From contig CAKRDZ010000014.1 of the NCBI GenBank assembly GCA_934316845.1, forward strand, positions 1 to 64,000: a DNA stretch of 64,000 nucleotides, given 5' to 3'. The position numbers and the translations under genes were made by a program. Source of the stretch: an uncultured Eubacterium sp. (GTDB lineage Bacteria > Bacillota > Clostridia > Lachnospirales > Lachnospiraceae). Below, piece by piece: positions 8,666 to 18,888 of the stretch (its first letter is position 1; the number at the start of each line of letters is the position of its first letter). The notes beneath the pieces are model-generated. The model was not told where the DNA came from, made no database searches, and was given only the letters and a program-made list of their open reading frames with translations.

Positions 8666-10780
8666 ATGTCAGAAACAATGAAAAAACAAATTATTTCCAA
8701 TATCCGGCTCGGAGATATGACAGCTGTCTTTGAGCAGTCGGAAGATACCGGAAAAGTGGGATTTTATGTAATGCCGGCAGCATGGGAAGAAAGAAGCCGC
8801 GTGACAGAAAAATTTTATCGTGTAAACAATATGATCCAGTTAAAGATCGTAGGAGATATTTATCCGGGATCTTACGGAAACGGCCAGACGATGCACAATT
8901 CCGGATCCACGGATCTTATGATCTACCAGTCACAAAACGTCGAGGAAGTGGACGGCCATACGGAAATACATACCTTTTTTAAAGATGACCGAGGATATAA
9001 TGTAGAAAATATTATTACGTATTATCCGGGGGAAGAAAGTTTTGAGATGAAAAACTGCTTTACCAATGAGAGCGGAAAAGACGTTGCAATGGAAATGTTT
9101 TCCAGTTTTGAAATGGGAAACCTGTCGCCGTTTCTTCCGGGCGATGGCGTGGGAAGCCTTCTGGTACACCGGATCCTCAGCAAATGGAGCCACGAAGGGC
9201 GTCTCGTCACAGAACACATCGAAGATATGCAGCTGGAACCAAGCTGGTCGACCTGGTCCGTCGCGGTAGAACGGTTTGGACAGCGCGGCTCTATGCCGGT
9301 TATGCGATATTTTCCGTTTGCTGCCGTGGAAGATGAAACGTCGCATGTTACCTGGGGTGTCCAGCTGGCACATGAAGCCTCATGGCAGCTCGAAATCTAC
9401 CGGCAGGACGATGGCCTGCATCTGAGCGGCGGTCTGGCAGACCGTGAATTTGGGGACTGGATGAAGACGGTGAAGCCGGGAGAACGTTTTGAGACACCGA
9501 CAGCGATCCTTTCTGTCTGCGAAGGCGGGATTGACGATATCTGCCACAGACTGGTATCCGCCGCTAATAAATATGTAAATGCGGGTCCGGAAAGTGAGCA
9601 GGATCTGCCTGTCATTTTCAATGAATACTGTACGACCTGGGGAAATCCTTCTCATGAAAATATATGCCAAATTTTGGAAAATATAAAAGGCAAAGGATTT
9701 GACTATTTTGTCATTGACTGCGGCTGGTTTAAAGAAGACGGAGTTCCGTGGGATATCAGCATGGGAGATTATAACATTTCCAAAAATCTTTTTCCGGAAG
9801 GTTTGGAAAAGACCGTGGAAGCGATACGCCAAAACGGCATGAAACCGGGAATCTGGTTTGAAATTGATAATGTCGGACGGGCGGCCAAAGCCTATGAACT
9901 TACGGATCACCTTTTAAAACGGGACGGTTATCCGCTTACGACGCACAACCGCCGCTTCTGGGATATGAATGATCCGTGGGTCAAAGAGTATCTTCATGAA
10001 AAAGTGATAAAGATGTTACAGCAATATGGTTTTGAATATATGAAGATGGATTACAATGACACGATCGGACTTGGCTGTGACGGTGCGGAGACGCTTGGCG
10101 AAGGCCTTCGCAGGAATCAGGAGGCATCGGTGAATTTTGTAAGACAGGTAAAAGAGGAAGTGCCGGGGATCATATTAGAAAACTGTGCTTCCGGCGGACA
10201 CCGGCTGGAACCGCTTATGATGGGACTTTGCTCGATGGCATCGTTTTCCGATGCCCATGAGACGGAAGAGATTCCGATCATTGCGGCAAACCTGCACCGT
10301 GTGATCCTGCCAAGGCAGAGCCAGATCTGGGCGGTGATCCGAAAGAGTGATTCGCTGAAACGGATCGGGTATTCCATCGCCAATACATTTCTTGGAAGAA
10401 TGTGTCTTTCCGGAGATGTGACGGATCTGTCTGCGGAGCAATGGGATGTCATCGACCGCGGTATGGCATTTTACCGTGAGATTGCACCGATCATCCGGGA
10501 TGGCAAAAGTTACCGCAGAGGGCCGAAGATTCTCAGCGACCGTCATCCGGAAGGATATCAGGCCATGGTGCGTATGAAAGAAGACGGAGAGGCGATGATA
10601 GTCATTCATTGTTTCGATGGAGAACTTCCCGGAGAGATCCGCGTGGAACTTCCGGAGGGCTGTGCGGCGCACATCCGGTCGGTATATTCTTACGATGTGC
10701 CGGAAATGTATGTGGAAGATAGGACGCTTGTTTATAAGCCAACAGAGAACCGCAATGCGGCTGCGGTACATTTGATATAG
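8666..10780 (+). CDS. Alpha-galactosidase, GH36 family
   Basis: 704 residues, the usual length for GH36. The N-terminal beta-sandwich is followed by a TIM barrel with FDYFVIDCGWF, MKPGIWFE and KMDYND, where Asp462 is the likely nucleophile, and SFSDAHE, where Asp529 is the likely acid/base. It should release terminal alpha-galactose from raffinose-type sugars or galactomannan. No signal peptide is present, so it acts inside the cell. GGAAGG precedes the ATG. No transporter for the sugar is adjacent, and no clear promoter or catabolite-repression site was found in the 97 bases upstream. Other GH36 activities, such as alpha-N-acetylgalactosaminidase, cannot be excluded. Confidence 0.88.
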   Translation: MSETMKKQIISNIRLGDMTAVFEQSEDTGKVGFYVMPAAWEERSRVTEKFYRVNNMIQLKIVGDIYPGSYGNGQTMHNSGSTDLMIYQSQNVEEVDGHTEIHTFFKDDRGYNVENIITYYPGEESFEMKNCFTNESGKDVAMEMFSSFEMGNLSPFLPGDGVGSLLVHRILSKWSHEGRLVTEHIEDMQLEPSWSTWSVAVERFGQRGSMPVMRYFPFAAVEDETSHVTWGVQLAHEASWQLEIYRQDDGLHLSGGLADREFGDWMKTVKPGERFETPTAILSVCEGGIDDICHRLVSAANKYVNAGPESEQDLPVIFNEYCTTWGNPSHENICQILENIKGKGFDYFVIDCGWFKEDGVPWDISMGDYNISKNLFPEGLEKTVEAIRQNGMKPGIWFEIDNVGRAAKAYELTDHLLKRDGYPLTTHNRRFWDMNDPWVKEYLHEKVIKMLQQYGFEYMKMDYNDTIGLGCDGAETLGEGLRRNQEASVNFVRQVKEEVPGIILENCASGGHRLEPLMMGLCSMASFSDAHETEEIPIIAANLHRVILPRQSQIWAVIRKSDSLKRIGYSIANTFLGRMCLSGDVTDLSAEQWDVIDRGMAFYREIAPIIRDGKSYRRGPKILSDRHPEGYQAMVRMKEDGEAMIVIHCFDGELPGEIRVELPEGCAAHIRSVYSYDVPEMYVEDRTLVYKPTENRNAAAVHLI

Positions 10781-10786
10781 AAAGAG

Positions 10787-10833
10787 AAGAGGGTGTCACA
10801 AGGCAGATAACACTGTGTATGTGGCACCCTCTT
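10787..10833 (+). terminator. Long hairpin after the GH36 gene, probable terminator
   Basis: A 14-bp stem with one G-T pair (10787-10800 with 10820-10833) and a 19-base loop. It lacks a T tract on this strand (AAAAATT follows), so termination efficiency is uncertain. It lies about 60 bases before the leuB promoter. Confidence 0.5.
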
Positions 10834-10896
10834 AAAAATTCGGGCGGAATCCGCACATAAATTCCCAGAGGAAATTGAAAAAAATGTTACGCAGAC

Positions 10897-10926
10897 TTGA
10901 CAGTGAGCGTCATTTTGCTATATACT
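10897..10926 (+). promoter_or_regulatory. Promoter of the leuB-ilvD-ilvB block
   Basis: TTGACA at 10897-10902 and TATACT at 10921-10926 with an 18-base spacer. The leader to leuB is only about 50 bases. It shows no T-box or leader-peptide run of branched-chain codons, so attenuation of that kind is not supported. Confidence 0.7.
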
Positions 10927-10981
10927 TAAAAAGTTAATAATTATGGAGAACTAGAATTATTTTATCAACGAGGAGGAAGCC

Positions 10982-12067
10982 ATGAATTTTCATATCGCAG
11001 TGATTCCCGGAGATGGTATTGGCCCGGAGATCGTCACACAAGCAAAGAAGGTATTGGATAAAGTTGGGGAGGTATACGGTCATACATTTGAGTATGAAGA
11101 ACTGTTGATGGGCGGATGTTCCATTGATGCTTACGGAGAGCCGTTGACCGATGAGACACTGGAGCGCGCAAAGAAAAGCGATTCCGTACTGCTCGGAGCC
11201 GTCGGAGGAAACGTCGGACAGAGCAACTGGTACCAGCTGCCGCCGGATAAAAGACCGGAAGCAGGTTTGCTGAAGATTCGAAAAGGACTTGGTTTGTTTT
11301 GTAACCTTCGCCCGGCCGTGCTGTTTGATGAGTTGAGCGGCGCGTGTCCATTGAAAAGTGAATTGACAGAGGGCGGATTTGATTTTGTCGTCACCAGAGA
11401 GCTGACCGGCGGTCTTTACTTTGGAGAGCGCTTTACGAAAGAAGTAGACGGACAGCTGCAGGCGACCGATACACTTACATATAATGAGACAGAGATTCGT
11501 CGTATCGCCAAATGGGCATTTGATATCGCGATGAAGAGAAATAAAAAAGTATGTAGTGTCGACAAAGCCAATGTACTGGATTCTTCCCGCTTGTGGAGAA
11601 AAGTCGTAAAAGAAGTAAGCGAAGACTATCCGGAGGTAGAGCTTTCTGACATGCTCGTAGACAACTGTGCCATGCAGCTTGTGCGTGATCCAAAGCAGTT
11701 TGATGTCATTTTGACCGAGAATATGTTTGGAGATATTTTGTCAGATGAAGCAAGTATGGTAACCGGATCGATCGGTATGCTTTCTTCCGCAAGTCTCGGA
11801 GAGAGTACACTTGGACTTTACGAGCCAAGTCATGGTTCGGCACCGGATATCGCCGGACAGAATAAAGCCAATCCGATCGCGACGATCTTATCCGCAGCGA
11901 TGATGTTAAAATATTCTTTCAATTTGATAAAAGAATCCGATGCGGTCGAAAATGCGGTTAAGGCAGTGCTGAAGAAAGGACTCCGCACGATCGATATTAT
12001 GGATGAAGGAAAGACTTGTCTGGGAACAGAGGAAATGGGAAAAGCCATTTGCGATGAGATTCGCTAA
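10982..12067 (+). CDS. leuB: 3-Isopropylmalate dehydrogenase
   Basis: 361 residues, full length. It carries the isocitrate/isopropylmalate dehydrogenase pattern: IPGDGIGPEI at the N-terminus, GAVGGNVGQ, the substrate and metal residues in LTENMFGDILSDEASMVTGSIGMLSSASLG, and EPSHGSAPDIAGQ near the C-terminus. It oxidises and decarboxylates 3-isopropylmalate with NAD in leucine synthesis. GAGGAGG precedes the ATG. It leads a block with ilvD and ilvB from a consensus-like promoter. leuA, leuC and leuD are not in the window, so the leucine pathway genes are scattered. Confidence 0.95.
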   Translation: MNFHIAVIPGDGIGPEIVTQAKKVLDKVGEVYGHTFEYEELLMGGCSIDAYGEPLTDETLERAKKSDSVLLGAVGGNVGQSNWYQLPPDKRPEAGLLKIRKGLGLFCNLRPAVLFDELSGACPLKSELTEGGFDFVVTRELTGGLYFGERFTKEVDGQLQATDTLTYNETEIRRIAKWAFDIAMKRNKKVCSVDKANVLDSSRLWRKVVKEVSEDYPEVELSDMLVDNCAMQLVRDPKQFDVILTENMFGDILSDEASMVTGSIGMLSSASLGESTLGLYEPSHGSAPDIAGQNKANPIATILSAAMMLKYSFNLIKESDAVENAVKAVLKKGLRTIDIMDEGKTCLGTEEMGKAICDEIR

Positions 12068-12118
12068 ACAGACGACAGATAGATGAAATTTGAACCGGAA
12101 TGAATGGAGGTTAAATCG

Positions 12119-13786
12119 ATGAAAAGTGATTCAGTGAAAAAGGGGATGCAGACAGCACCTCAGCGTTCTTTGTTTAACGCATTGGGTATGACAAAAGAGG
12201 AACTTGAAAAACCACTGGTTGGTATTGTCAGTTCTTACAATGAGATCGTCCCCGGTCATATGAATATTGATAAGATTGTAGAGGCAGTAAAACTCGGCGT
12301 GGCGATGGCCGGCGGAACACCGGTCGTATTTCCGGCAATCGCGGTATGCGACGGAATTGCCATGGGACATGTCGGAATGAAATATTCGCTTGTTACCCGT
12401 GACCTGATCGCAGATTCTACCGAATGTATGGCACTTGCCCATGCGTTTGACGCCCTCGTTATGGTGCCAAACTGTGACAAAAACGTACCGGGACTTCTGA
12501 TGGCGGCAGCCAGAGTCAATGTACCGACCGTATTTGTCAGCGGCGGTCCGATGCTTGCCGGTCATGTACAGGGAAAGAAAACCAGTCTTTCCAGTATGTT
12601 TGAGGCAGTCGGTGCACATGCAGCAGGCAAAATGACAGAAGAAGAAGTCGACGATTTTGTAAGCCATGCCTGTCCTACGTGTGGTTCCTGTTCCGGTATG
12701 TATACCGCAAACAGCATGAACTGCCTGACTGAGGCAATCGGTATGGGACTTCAGGGAAATGGTACGATTCCTGCCGTTTATTCCGAACGAATCAAACTTG
12801 CCAAACATGCAGGTATGAAAGTCATGGAACTTTATAATAAAAATATCCGTCCAAGAGACATTATGACAGAGAAGGCATTTTTGAATGCACTTACCGTCGA
12901 TATGGCACTTGGATGTTCGACAAACAGTATGCTTCACCTGCCGGCGATCGCACATGAAGCCGGTGTGGATCTGAATCTGGATCTGGCAAACGAGATTAGT
13001 GCAAAGACACCAAACCTCTGCCACCTTGCACCAGCCGGACACACTTATATCGAAGAACTCAACGAAGCAGGCGGTGTTTATGCCGTTATGAACGAATTGA
13101 ATAAAAAAGGACTGCTGTACACCGATCTGATGACAGCAACCGGAAAGACGGTTGGAGAAAATATCGAGGGCGTTGTCAACCGCAATCCGGATGTCATCCG
13201 TCCGATCGACAATCCATACAGCCAGACGGGTGGAATCGCCATCCTGAAAGGAAATCTGGCACCGGATTCCGCTGTTGTTAAACGTTCTGCAGTTGTAGAA
13301 GAAATGATGGTTCACGAGGGACCGGCCCGCGTATTTGACTGCGAAGAAGATGCGATCGAAGCGATCAAAGGTGGAAAGATCGTTGCCGGCGATGTCGTTG
13401 TTATCCGTTATGAGGGACCAAAAGGCGGCCCCGGTATGAGAGAGATGCTCAATCCTACGTCTGCGATCGCAGGTATGGGACTCGGCTCTTCGGTGGCATT
13501 GATCACAGATGGACGTTTTTCCGGAGCAAGCCGTGGAGCTTCTATCGGCCATGTATCACCGGAGGCAGCAGTCGGTGGTCCGATCGCACTCGTAGAAGAG
13601 GGCGACATCATTAAGATCAATATCCCGGAAAATACACTGCAGTTAGATGTCAGCGATGAAGTTCTTGCCGAGAGAAAGAAAAACTGGAAACCGAGAGCAC
13701 CAAAGGTAACAACCGGATATCTGGCACGTTATGCCAATATGGTAACATCCGGAAACACCGGAGCAATCTTGAAACAGGAGTTTTAA
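12119..13786 (+). CDS. ilvD: Dihydroxy-acid dehydratase
   Basis: 555 residues, the normal length for the IlvD/Edd family. Cysteines in PNCDKNVPG and SHACPTCGSCSGMYTANSMNCL are the iron-sulfur ligands. It makes the 2-keto acids of valine and isoleucine from the dihydroxy acids. The ATG at 12119 has GGAGG eight bases upstream, so the in-frame ATG at 12104 is less likely. It starts about 50 bases after leuB with no terminator between them and is followed by ilvB at 58 bases, supporting one transcript. Confidence 0.95.
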   Translation: MKSDSVKKGMQTAPQRSLFNALGMTKEELEKPLVGIVSSYNEIVPGHMNIDKIVEAVKLGVAMAGGTPVVFPAIAVCDGIAMGHVGMKYSLVTRDLIADSTECMALAHAFDALVMVPNCDKNVPGLLMAAARVNVPTVFVSGGPMLAGHVQGKKTSLSSMFEAVGAHAAGKMTEEEVDDFVSHACPTCGSCSGMYTANSMNCLTEAIGMGLQGNGTIPAVYSERIKLAKHAGMKVMELYNKNIRPRDIMTEKAFLNALTVDMALGCSTNSMLHLPAIAHEAGVDLNLDLANEISAKTPNLCHLAPAGHTYIEELNEAGGVYAVMNELNKKGLLYTDLMTATGKTVGENIEGVVNRNPDVIRPIDNPYSQTGGIAILKGNLAPDSAVVKRSAVVEEMMVHEGPARVFDCEEDAIEAIKGGKIVAGDVVVIRYEGPKGGPGMREMLNPTSAIAGMGLGSSVALITDGRFSGASRGASIGHVSPEAAVGGPIALVEEGDIIKINIPENTLQLDVSDEVLAERKKNWKPRAPKVTTGYLARYANMVTSGNTGAILKQEF

Positions 13787-13844
13787 GGGAACTGCGTTAC
13801 AAGGGTGAAACACGAAAATATTAACGAGAAAGAGGTGCATTTTC

Positions 13845-15530
13845 ATGCAATTAAATGGCTCCCAAATTTTAATCGAATGTTTATTAGAACAAGGGGTAGA
13901 CACAATTTTCGGATATCCCGGCGGAGCGATTTTGAATGTATACGATGAATTGTATCGTTATCAGGATAAAATCAGACATGTATTAACATCCCATGAACAG
14001 GGCGCGTCTCATGCCGCTGACGGCTATGCGCGTTCTACCGGAAAAGTCGGAGTCTGTATGGCAACAAGCGGTCCGGGGGCAACCAATCTGGTAACCGGAA
14101 TTGCGACCGCTTACATGGATTCTGTTCCGATGGTAGCTATCACCTGTAATGTCGGACTTCCACTACTTGGAAAAGACAGTTTTCAGGAAGTGGATATTGC
14201 CGGTATTACGATGCCGATCACAAAGCACAGTTTCATTGTAAAAGATATCAATGATCTGGCAAAAGTGGTACGCCGTGCCTTTGCCATCGCACAGACCGGC
14301 AGACCGGGACCGGTACTTGTGGATATTACGAAAGATGTAACCGCTGCTGTGACAGAGTTTACACCACAGACACCGGATCTGATCCAGAGACAGACCGATA
14401 CGATCTGTGAAAATGATATCGAAGCCGTACTTCAGGCAATTCGTAAGGCTGAAAAACCGATGATCTTTGTCGGTGGTGGATGTATTTTGTCGGGAGCCAG
14501 TGCAGAATTGGCAGAATTTGTCAAAAAAGTAGATGCACCGGTAACCGATACCTTGATGGGAAAAGGTGCCTTTGACGGAACCGATGAATATTATACCGGT
14601 ATGCTGGGAATGCATGGAACCAAGACCGCAAACCTGAGTGTGACAGAATGCGATCTGTTACTTGCTCTGGGTGTCCGTTTCTCGGATCGTGTTACAGGAA
14701 ATGCAAAGAAATTTGCTACCAATGCAAAGATTGTTCATATTGACATCGATGCGGCAGAGATCAACAAAAATATTCAGGTAGATTATTCTATCGTAGGCGA
14801 CTTGAAAGCCGTACTTGAAATTCTCAATAAAAAACTGGAAAACCAGTATCATAAAGCATGGATTGATAAAGTGCTTGCAAGAAAGGCCGCACTTCCGATG
14901 ACATATCGTGATGATGTGCTGACCGGCCCGTATGTGATCGAACGCATCAATGCAGCGACACAGGGAGATGCAATCATCACTACAGATGTAGGACAGCATC
15001 AGATGTGGGCAGCACAGTATTATCAGTATAAAAATCCACGTTCATTCCTTAGTTCCGGTGGTATGGGAACGATGGGATATGGACTGGGTGCCTGTATCGG
15101 AGCAAAAGTCGGAAATCCGGATAAGACAGTATTTAATATCGCCGGAGATGGATGTTTCCGCATGAATATGAACGAGTTAGCTACTGCTTCCCGTTATGAT
15201 ATCCCGATCATTCAGGTTGTATTTGATAATCATGCCCTTGGCATGGTTCGTCAGTGGCAGACATTGTTCTATGGCAAACGTTATTCAAGTACTATTCTTC
15301 AGGACAAAGTGGATTATGTAAAAGTGTCCGAAGCTCTTGGTGCAAAGGCATTTTTGGTAACCAAACGTGAAGAAGTTGACGACGTACTGAAACAGGCAAT
15401 GCAGGAAAAAGGTCCGGTAGTGATCTGCTGCGTTCTGGATCAGGATGACAAAGTGTGGCCGATGGTGGCACCTGGAGAGGCGATTGAAAAAGCCTTTACA
15501 GAAGAAGATTTAAAGAAGTCAGAATCATAA
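13845..15530 (+). CDS. ilvB: Acetolactate synthase, large (catalytic) subunit
   Basis: 561 residues of a thiamine-diphosphate enzyme: FGYPGGAILNVYDEL and the catalytic Glu in HEQGASHAADGYARS in the first domain, a central FAD/Rossmann domain, and the cofactor motif GDGCFRMNMNELAT near the C-terminus. It condenses pyruvate to acetolactate or acetohydroxybutyrate. No gene for the small regulatory subunit (ilvN/ilvH) follows; the next gene is serC. Close matching to anabolic IlvB rather than catabolic AlsS is judged from the N-terminal sequence and the position next to ilvD. Confidence 0.93.
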   Translation: MQLNGSQILIECLLEQGVDTIFGYPGGAILNVYDELYRYQDKIRHVLTSHEQGASHAADGYARSTGKVGVCMATSGPGATNLVTGIATAYMDSVPMVAITCNVGLPLLGKDSFQEVDIAGITMPITKHSFIVKDINDLAKVVRRAFAIAQTGRPGPVLVDITKDVTAAVTEFTPQTPDLIQRQTDTICENDIEAVLQAIRKAEKPMIFVGGGCILSGASAELAEFVKKVDAPVTDTLMGKGAFDGTDEYYTGMLGMHGTKTANLSVTECDLLLALGVRFSDRVTGNAKKFATNAKIVHIDIDAAEINKNIQVDYSIVGDLKAVLEILNKKLENQYHKAWIDKVLARKAALPMTYRDDVLTGPYVIERINAATQGDAIITTDVGQHQMWAAQYYQYKNPRSFLSSGGMGTMGYGLGACIGAKVGNPDKTVFNIAGDGCFRMNMNELATASRYDIPIIQVVFDNHALGMVRQWQTLFYGKRYSSTILQDKVDYVKVSEALGAKAFLVTKREEVDDVLKQAMQEKGPVVICCVLDQDDKVWPMVAPGEAIEKAFTEEDLKKSES

Positions 15531-15569
15531 TGCATGATTTTAGATAAATATTTTAAGGAGGTTTTAGCC

Positions 15570-16652
15570 GTGGCTAGAGTTTATAATTTTTCAGCTGGAC
15601 CAGCTGTATTACCAGAGGAAGTTTTACAAGAAGCAGCAGATGAGATGCTTGATTACAGAGGAACAGGGATGTCTGTAATGGAGATGAGCCATCGTTCCAA
15701 AGCATACGATGAGATCATTAAGACAGCAGAAGCAGATCTTAGAGATTTGATGAATATTCCGGACAATTACAAAGTATTGTTCCTTCAGGGCGGTGCTTCT
15801 CAGCAGTTTGCCATGATTCCTATGAATTTGATGAAGAATGGTGTTGCGGACTATATTGTAACCGGACAGTGGGCAAAAAAAGCGTATACAGAGGCTTGCA
15901 AATATGGAAAAGCAAATAAGATCGCTTCTTCCGAAGACAAAACATTTTCTTACATACCGGATTGCTCGGATCTGCCGATCGATGAGGATGCAGATTATGT
16001 ATATATTTGTGAAAATAACACAATTTACGGAACAAAATACAAAACACTGCCAAATACAAAAGGAAAGACATTGGTAGCAGACGTTTCTTCCTGCTTCTTG
16101 TCAGAACCTGTGGATGTGACAAAATACGGCGTCATCTATGGCGGTGTTCAGAAAAATATCGGACCTGCCGGTGTTGTTATCGTGATCATCCGCGAAGATC
16201 TGATCCCTGAGAGCGTAGATGAAAAAGTACCTACGATGCTTCAGTACAAGATTCACGCAGATGCACAGAGCCTTTACAATACACCTCCTGCTTACGGTAT
16301 TTATATCTGCGGTAAAGTATTCAAATGGCTCAAGAAAATGGGCGGTCTTGAAGTGATGAAACAGCGTAATGAAGAAAAAGCAAAAATCCTTTATGATTTT
16401 TTGGATTCCAGCAAATTGTTCAAAGGAACTGTTCGCAAAGAAGATCGTTCTTTGATGAACGTACCATTTGTCACAGGAAATGACGAACTGGATGCTAAAT
16501 TTGTTAAAGAGGCAAAAGAGGCCGGATTTGAAAACCTGAAGGGACACCGTACCGTCGGCGGAATGCGTGCAAGTATTTACAACGCTATGCCAAAGGAAGG
16601 TGTAGAAAAACTGGTTGAGTTTATGAAGAAATTTGAAGAGGAGAATCTGTAA
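15570..16652 (+). CDS. serC: Phosphoserine aminotransferase
   Basis: 360 residues beginning VARVYNFSAGPAVLP, the standard N-terminus of SerC. The PLP-binding lysine lies in YGGVQKNIGPAG. It converts 3-phosphohydroxypyruvate and glutamate to phosphoserine. The GTG at 15570 is chosen because a perfect AAGGAGG precedes it; an in-frame ATG 36 bases earlier would overlap that site. It lies 39 bases after ilvB and overlaps the serA start by one base, so serine and branched-chain genes appear to share a transcript. Confidence 0.95.
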   Translation: MARVYNFSAGPAVLPEEVLQEAADEMLDYRGTGMSVMEMSHRSKAYDEIIKTAEADLRDLMNIPDNYKVLFLQGGASQQFAMIPMNLMKNGVADYIVTGQWAKKAYTEACKYGKANKIASSEDKTFSYIPDCSDLPIDEDADYVYICENNTIYGTKYKTLPNTKGKTLVADVSSCFLSEPVDVTKYGVIYGGVQKNIGPAGVVIVIIREDLIPESVDEKVPTMLQYKIHADAQSLYNTPPAYGIYICGKVFKWLKKMGGLEVMKQRNEEKAKILYDFLDSSKLFKGTVRKEDRSLMNVPFVTGNDELDAKFVKEAKEAGFENLKGHRTVGGMRASIYNAMPKEGVEKLVEFMKKFEEENL

Positions 16653-17818
16653 TGAGTGTAAAAGTAAACTGCTTAAATCCGATCGCAAAATGCGGTTTGG
16701 ATTTACTGGATGACAATTATGAGATGGTAGACGATGCCGCACAGGCAGAGGCAATTTTGGTTCGAAGCGCTTCCATGCATGAGATGGAATTGTCCGATGA
16801 TCTGGTAGCGGTAGCGAGAGCCGGAGCCGGAGTAAATAACATTCCTTTGGACAAATGTGCAGAAAAAGGAATCGTTGTATTTAATACTCCGGGAGCCAAT
16901 GCAAATGGTGTAAAAGAGCTGGTTGTAGCAGCAATGCTTCTTGCTTCCCGTGATATCGTAGGTGGTATCGAGTGGATCAAAGAAAACAAAGACGACGAAG
17001 GCATTGCAAAAGCAGCAGAAAAGGCGAAAAAAGCATTTGCAGGAACCGAGATCGCCGGTAAAAAACTCGGAATCATCGGTCTGGGAGCCATCGGTGTACT
17101 GGTTGCCAATGCAGCAAACCGTCTTGGCATGGAAGTGTATGGATGCGACCCATATCTTTCCGTAGATAACGCATTGAATATGTCCCGCGATATCACGATC
17201 GTAAAGACATACGAAGAGATTTACGATGTCTGTGATTTTATCACGGTGCATGTACCACTGCTGGATTCCACAAAGGGAATGTTTGATAAAGCCGCTTTTG
17301 ATAAGATGAAAGATGGCGTTGTATTTTTGAACTTCTCCCGTGACACTCTGGTAAATGAGCCGGATATGAAAGTAGCACTTGAAAGCGGTAAAGTGAAGAA
17401 ATACGTAGTAGATTTCCCAAATCCGACTACGGTAAATCTTCCAAATACCATCGTAACTCCTCATTTGGGAGCTTCCACACAGGAATCCGAAGATAACTGT
17501 GCAAAGATGGCAGTAAAAGAAATTCGTGACTTTATCGAAAATGGTAATATTAAGAATTCGGTAAACTATCCTGCATGTGATGCCGGTGTATGTGCGACAG
17601 AAGGACGTATTGCCGTTGCACATAAAAACGTGCATTCCATGTTGTCACAGTTTACGACCTTATTTGCAAATGATGGCATCAACATTGAAAACATGGTAAA
17701 TAAGAGCCGTGGGGATTATGCATATACGATTTTTGATATCTGCAACCCATCAACAGAGAAACTGGTAAATGAATTGCAGGCAATTGACGGTGTAATCAAG
17801 GTACGTATTGTAAAATAA
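16652..17818 (+). CDS. serA: D-3-phosphoglycerate dehydrogenase with ACT domain
   Basis: 388 residues. Rossmann motif GKKLGIIGLGAIGVLVANAA (around 130-150), the catalytic region FLNFSRDTLVNEP, and the His of TPHLGASTQESEDN identify a D-2-hydroxyacid dehydrogenase. A C-terminal ACT domain (from about residue 320) is expected to bind serine for feedback control. It oxidises 3-phosphoglycerate, the first step to serine. Its ATG shares one base with the serC stop. It is shorter than the two-domain regulatory SerA of E. coli-type or mycobacterial-type enzymes. Confidence 0.94.
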   Translation: MSVKVNCLNPIAKCGLDLLDDNYEMVDDAAQAEAILVRSASMHEMELSDDLVAVARAGAGVNNIPLDKCAEKGIVVFNTPGANANGVKELVVAAMLLASRDIVGGIEWIKENKDDEGIAKAAEKAKKAFAGTEIAGKKLGIIGLGAIGVLVANAANRLGMEVYGCDPYLSVDNALNMSRDITIVKTYEEIYDVCDFITVHVPLLDSTKGMFDKAAFDKMKDGVVFLNFSRDTLVNEPDMKVALESGKVKKYVVDFPNPTTVNLPNTIVTPHLGASTQESEDNCAKMAVKEIRDFIENGNIKNSVNYPACDAGVCATEGRIAVAHKNVHSMLSQFTTLFANDGINIENMVNKSRGDYAYTIFDICNPSTEKLVNELQAIDGVIKVRIVK

Positions 17819-17857
17819 GCAGATGTGCCGGAGAAAGAGAAAGGAAGGGTACTCTTA

Positions 17858-18862
17858 ATGAAATTGAAAAAATTAATCGCAGCAGCACTTACAGCAATGA
17901 TGACAATGTCTCTGACCGCTTGCGGCGGAGCCGGAAACTCGACAGAGACAGCATCCGGTGGTGCGGTAGACAGTGGAAAAACTTACAAAATTGGTATCTG
18001 CCAGCTGGTTCAGCATGAAGCATTGGATGCAGCAACCAAAGGATTCAAAGATGCGCTGACAGAAAAACTGGGCGACAAAGTAACCTTTGACGAGCAGAAT
18101 GCACAGGGAGATTCCCCAACATGTGCAACCATCGTAAACTCCTTTGTTTCGGAAAACGTAGATTTGATCCTTGCCAATGCAACAGCGCCTCTTCAGGCGG
18201 CAGCGACAGGCACAACAGATATTCCGATCCTCGGAACTTCCGTAACTGATTATGGTACAGCTTTGAATATCAAAGACTGGAAAGGGACGACAGGTGTTAA
18301 TGTATCCGGTACTTCGGATCTTGCACCGCTCGATCAGCAGGCAGCGATGATCAAAGAATTGTTCCCGGATAAGAAAAAAGTAGGACTTCTTTACTGTTCC
18401 GCAGAAGCGAACTCTCTGTATCAGGTAGAGACGATCAAAGGATATCTGGAAAAAGATGGATATACTTGTACCAACTATTCTTTTGTAGATTCCAATGATA
18501 TTGCATCTGTAGTCAGCAATGCAGCGAAAAACAGTGACGTAATTTATGTACCTACCGATAATACCGCGGCTTCCAATACCGAAGTGATCCGTAATACCTG
18601 TGTTCCTGCCAAAGTTCCTGTTGTTGCCGGAGAGCAGGGAATCTGTAACGGATGTGGTGTGGCAACTCTTTCCATCAGTTATTATGACCTTGGTTATACA
18701 ACCGGTGAGATGGCATATGATGTTTTGGTAAATGGAAAAGACGTTTCTACAATGGAAGTAAAATTTGCACCAAAAGTAACCAAACAGTACAACGAAAGTA
18801 TTTGTAAGGAATTGGGAATTGACATTCCGGAAGGATACGAAAAAATCGAAGCTTCCAAATAA
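17858..18862 (+). CDS. ABC importer substrate-binding lipoprotein (TrpX-like family)
   Basis: 334 residues with a lipoprotein signal: basic MKLKKL, hydrophobic core and lipobox LTAC followed by GG, then a low-complexity linker. The mature part (YKIGICQLVQHEALDAATKGF) is the PF04392-type periplasmic fold seen in TrpX and related amino-acid importers. The ATG at 17858 follows AGGAAGGG. It lies 39 bases after serA, with permease and ATPase genes next. The substrate is unknown; tryptophan or another aromatic amino acid is a family-based guess. Confidence 0.85.
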   Translation: MKLKKLIAAALTAMMTMSLTACGGAGNSTETASGGAVDSGKTYKIGICQLVQHEALDAATKGFKDALTEKLGDKVTFDEQNAQGDSPTCATIVNSFVSENVDLILANATAPLQAAATGTTDIPILGTSVTDYGTALNIKDWKGTTGVNVSGTSDLAPLDQQAAMIKELFPDKKKVGLLYCSAEANSLYQVETIKGYLEKDGYTCTNYSFVDSNDIASVVSNAAKNSDVIYVPTDNTAASNTEVIRNTCVPAKVPVVAGEQGICNGCGVATLSISYYDLGYTTGEMAYDVLVNGKDVSTMEVKFAPKVTKQYNESICKELGIDIPEGYEKIEASK

Positions 18863-18888
18863 GCTGACGAAAACGGAGGTAAGGTTTT

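Noticed and set aside
10781..10981. T-box or leader-peptide attenuator before leuB
   Set aside because: The leader after the promoter is about 50 bases and has no T-box bulge sequence, no leader frame and no terminator pair.
12131..13552. Long open frame of 473 codons on the minus strand under ilvD
   Set aside because: It lies wholly opposite a certain gene, is rich in Cys, His and Phe as expected of an antisense shadow, and has no ribosome site or known motif.
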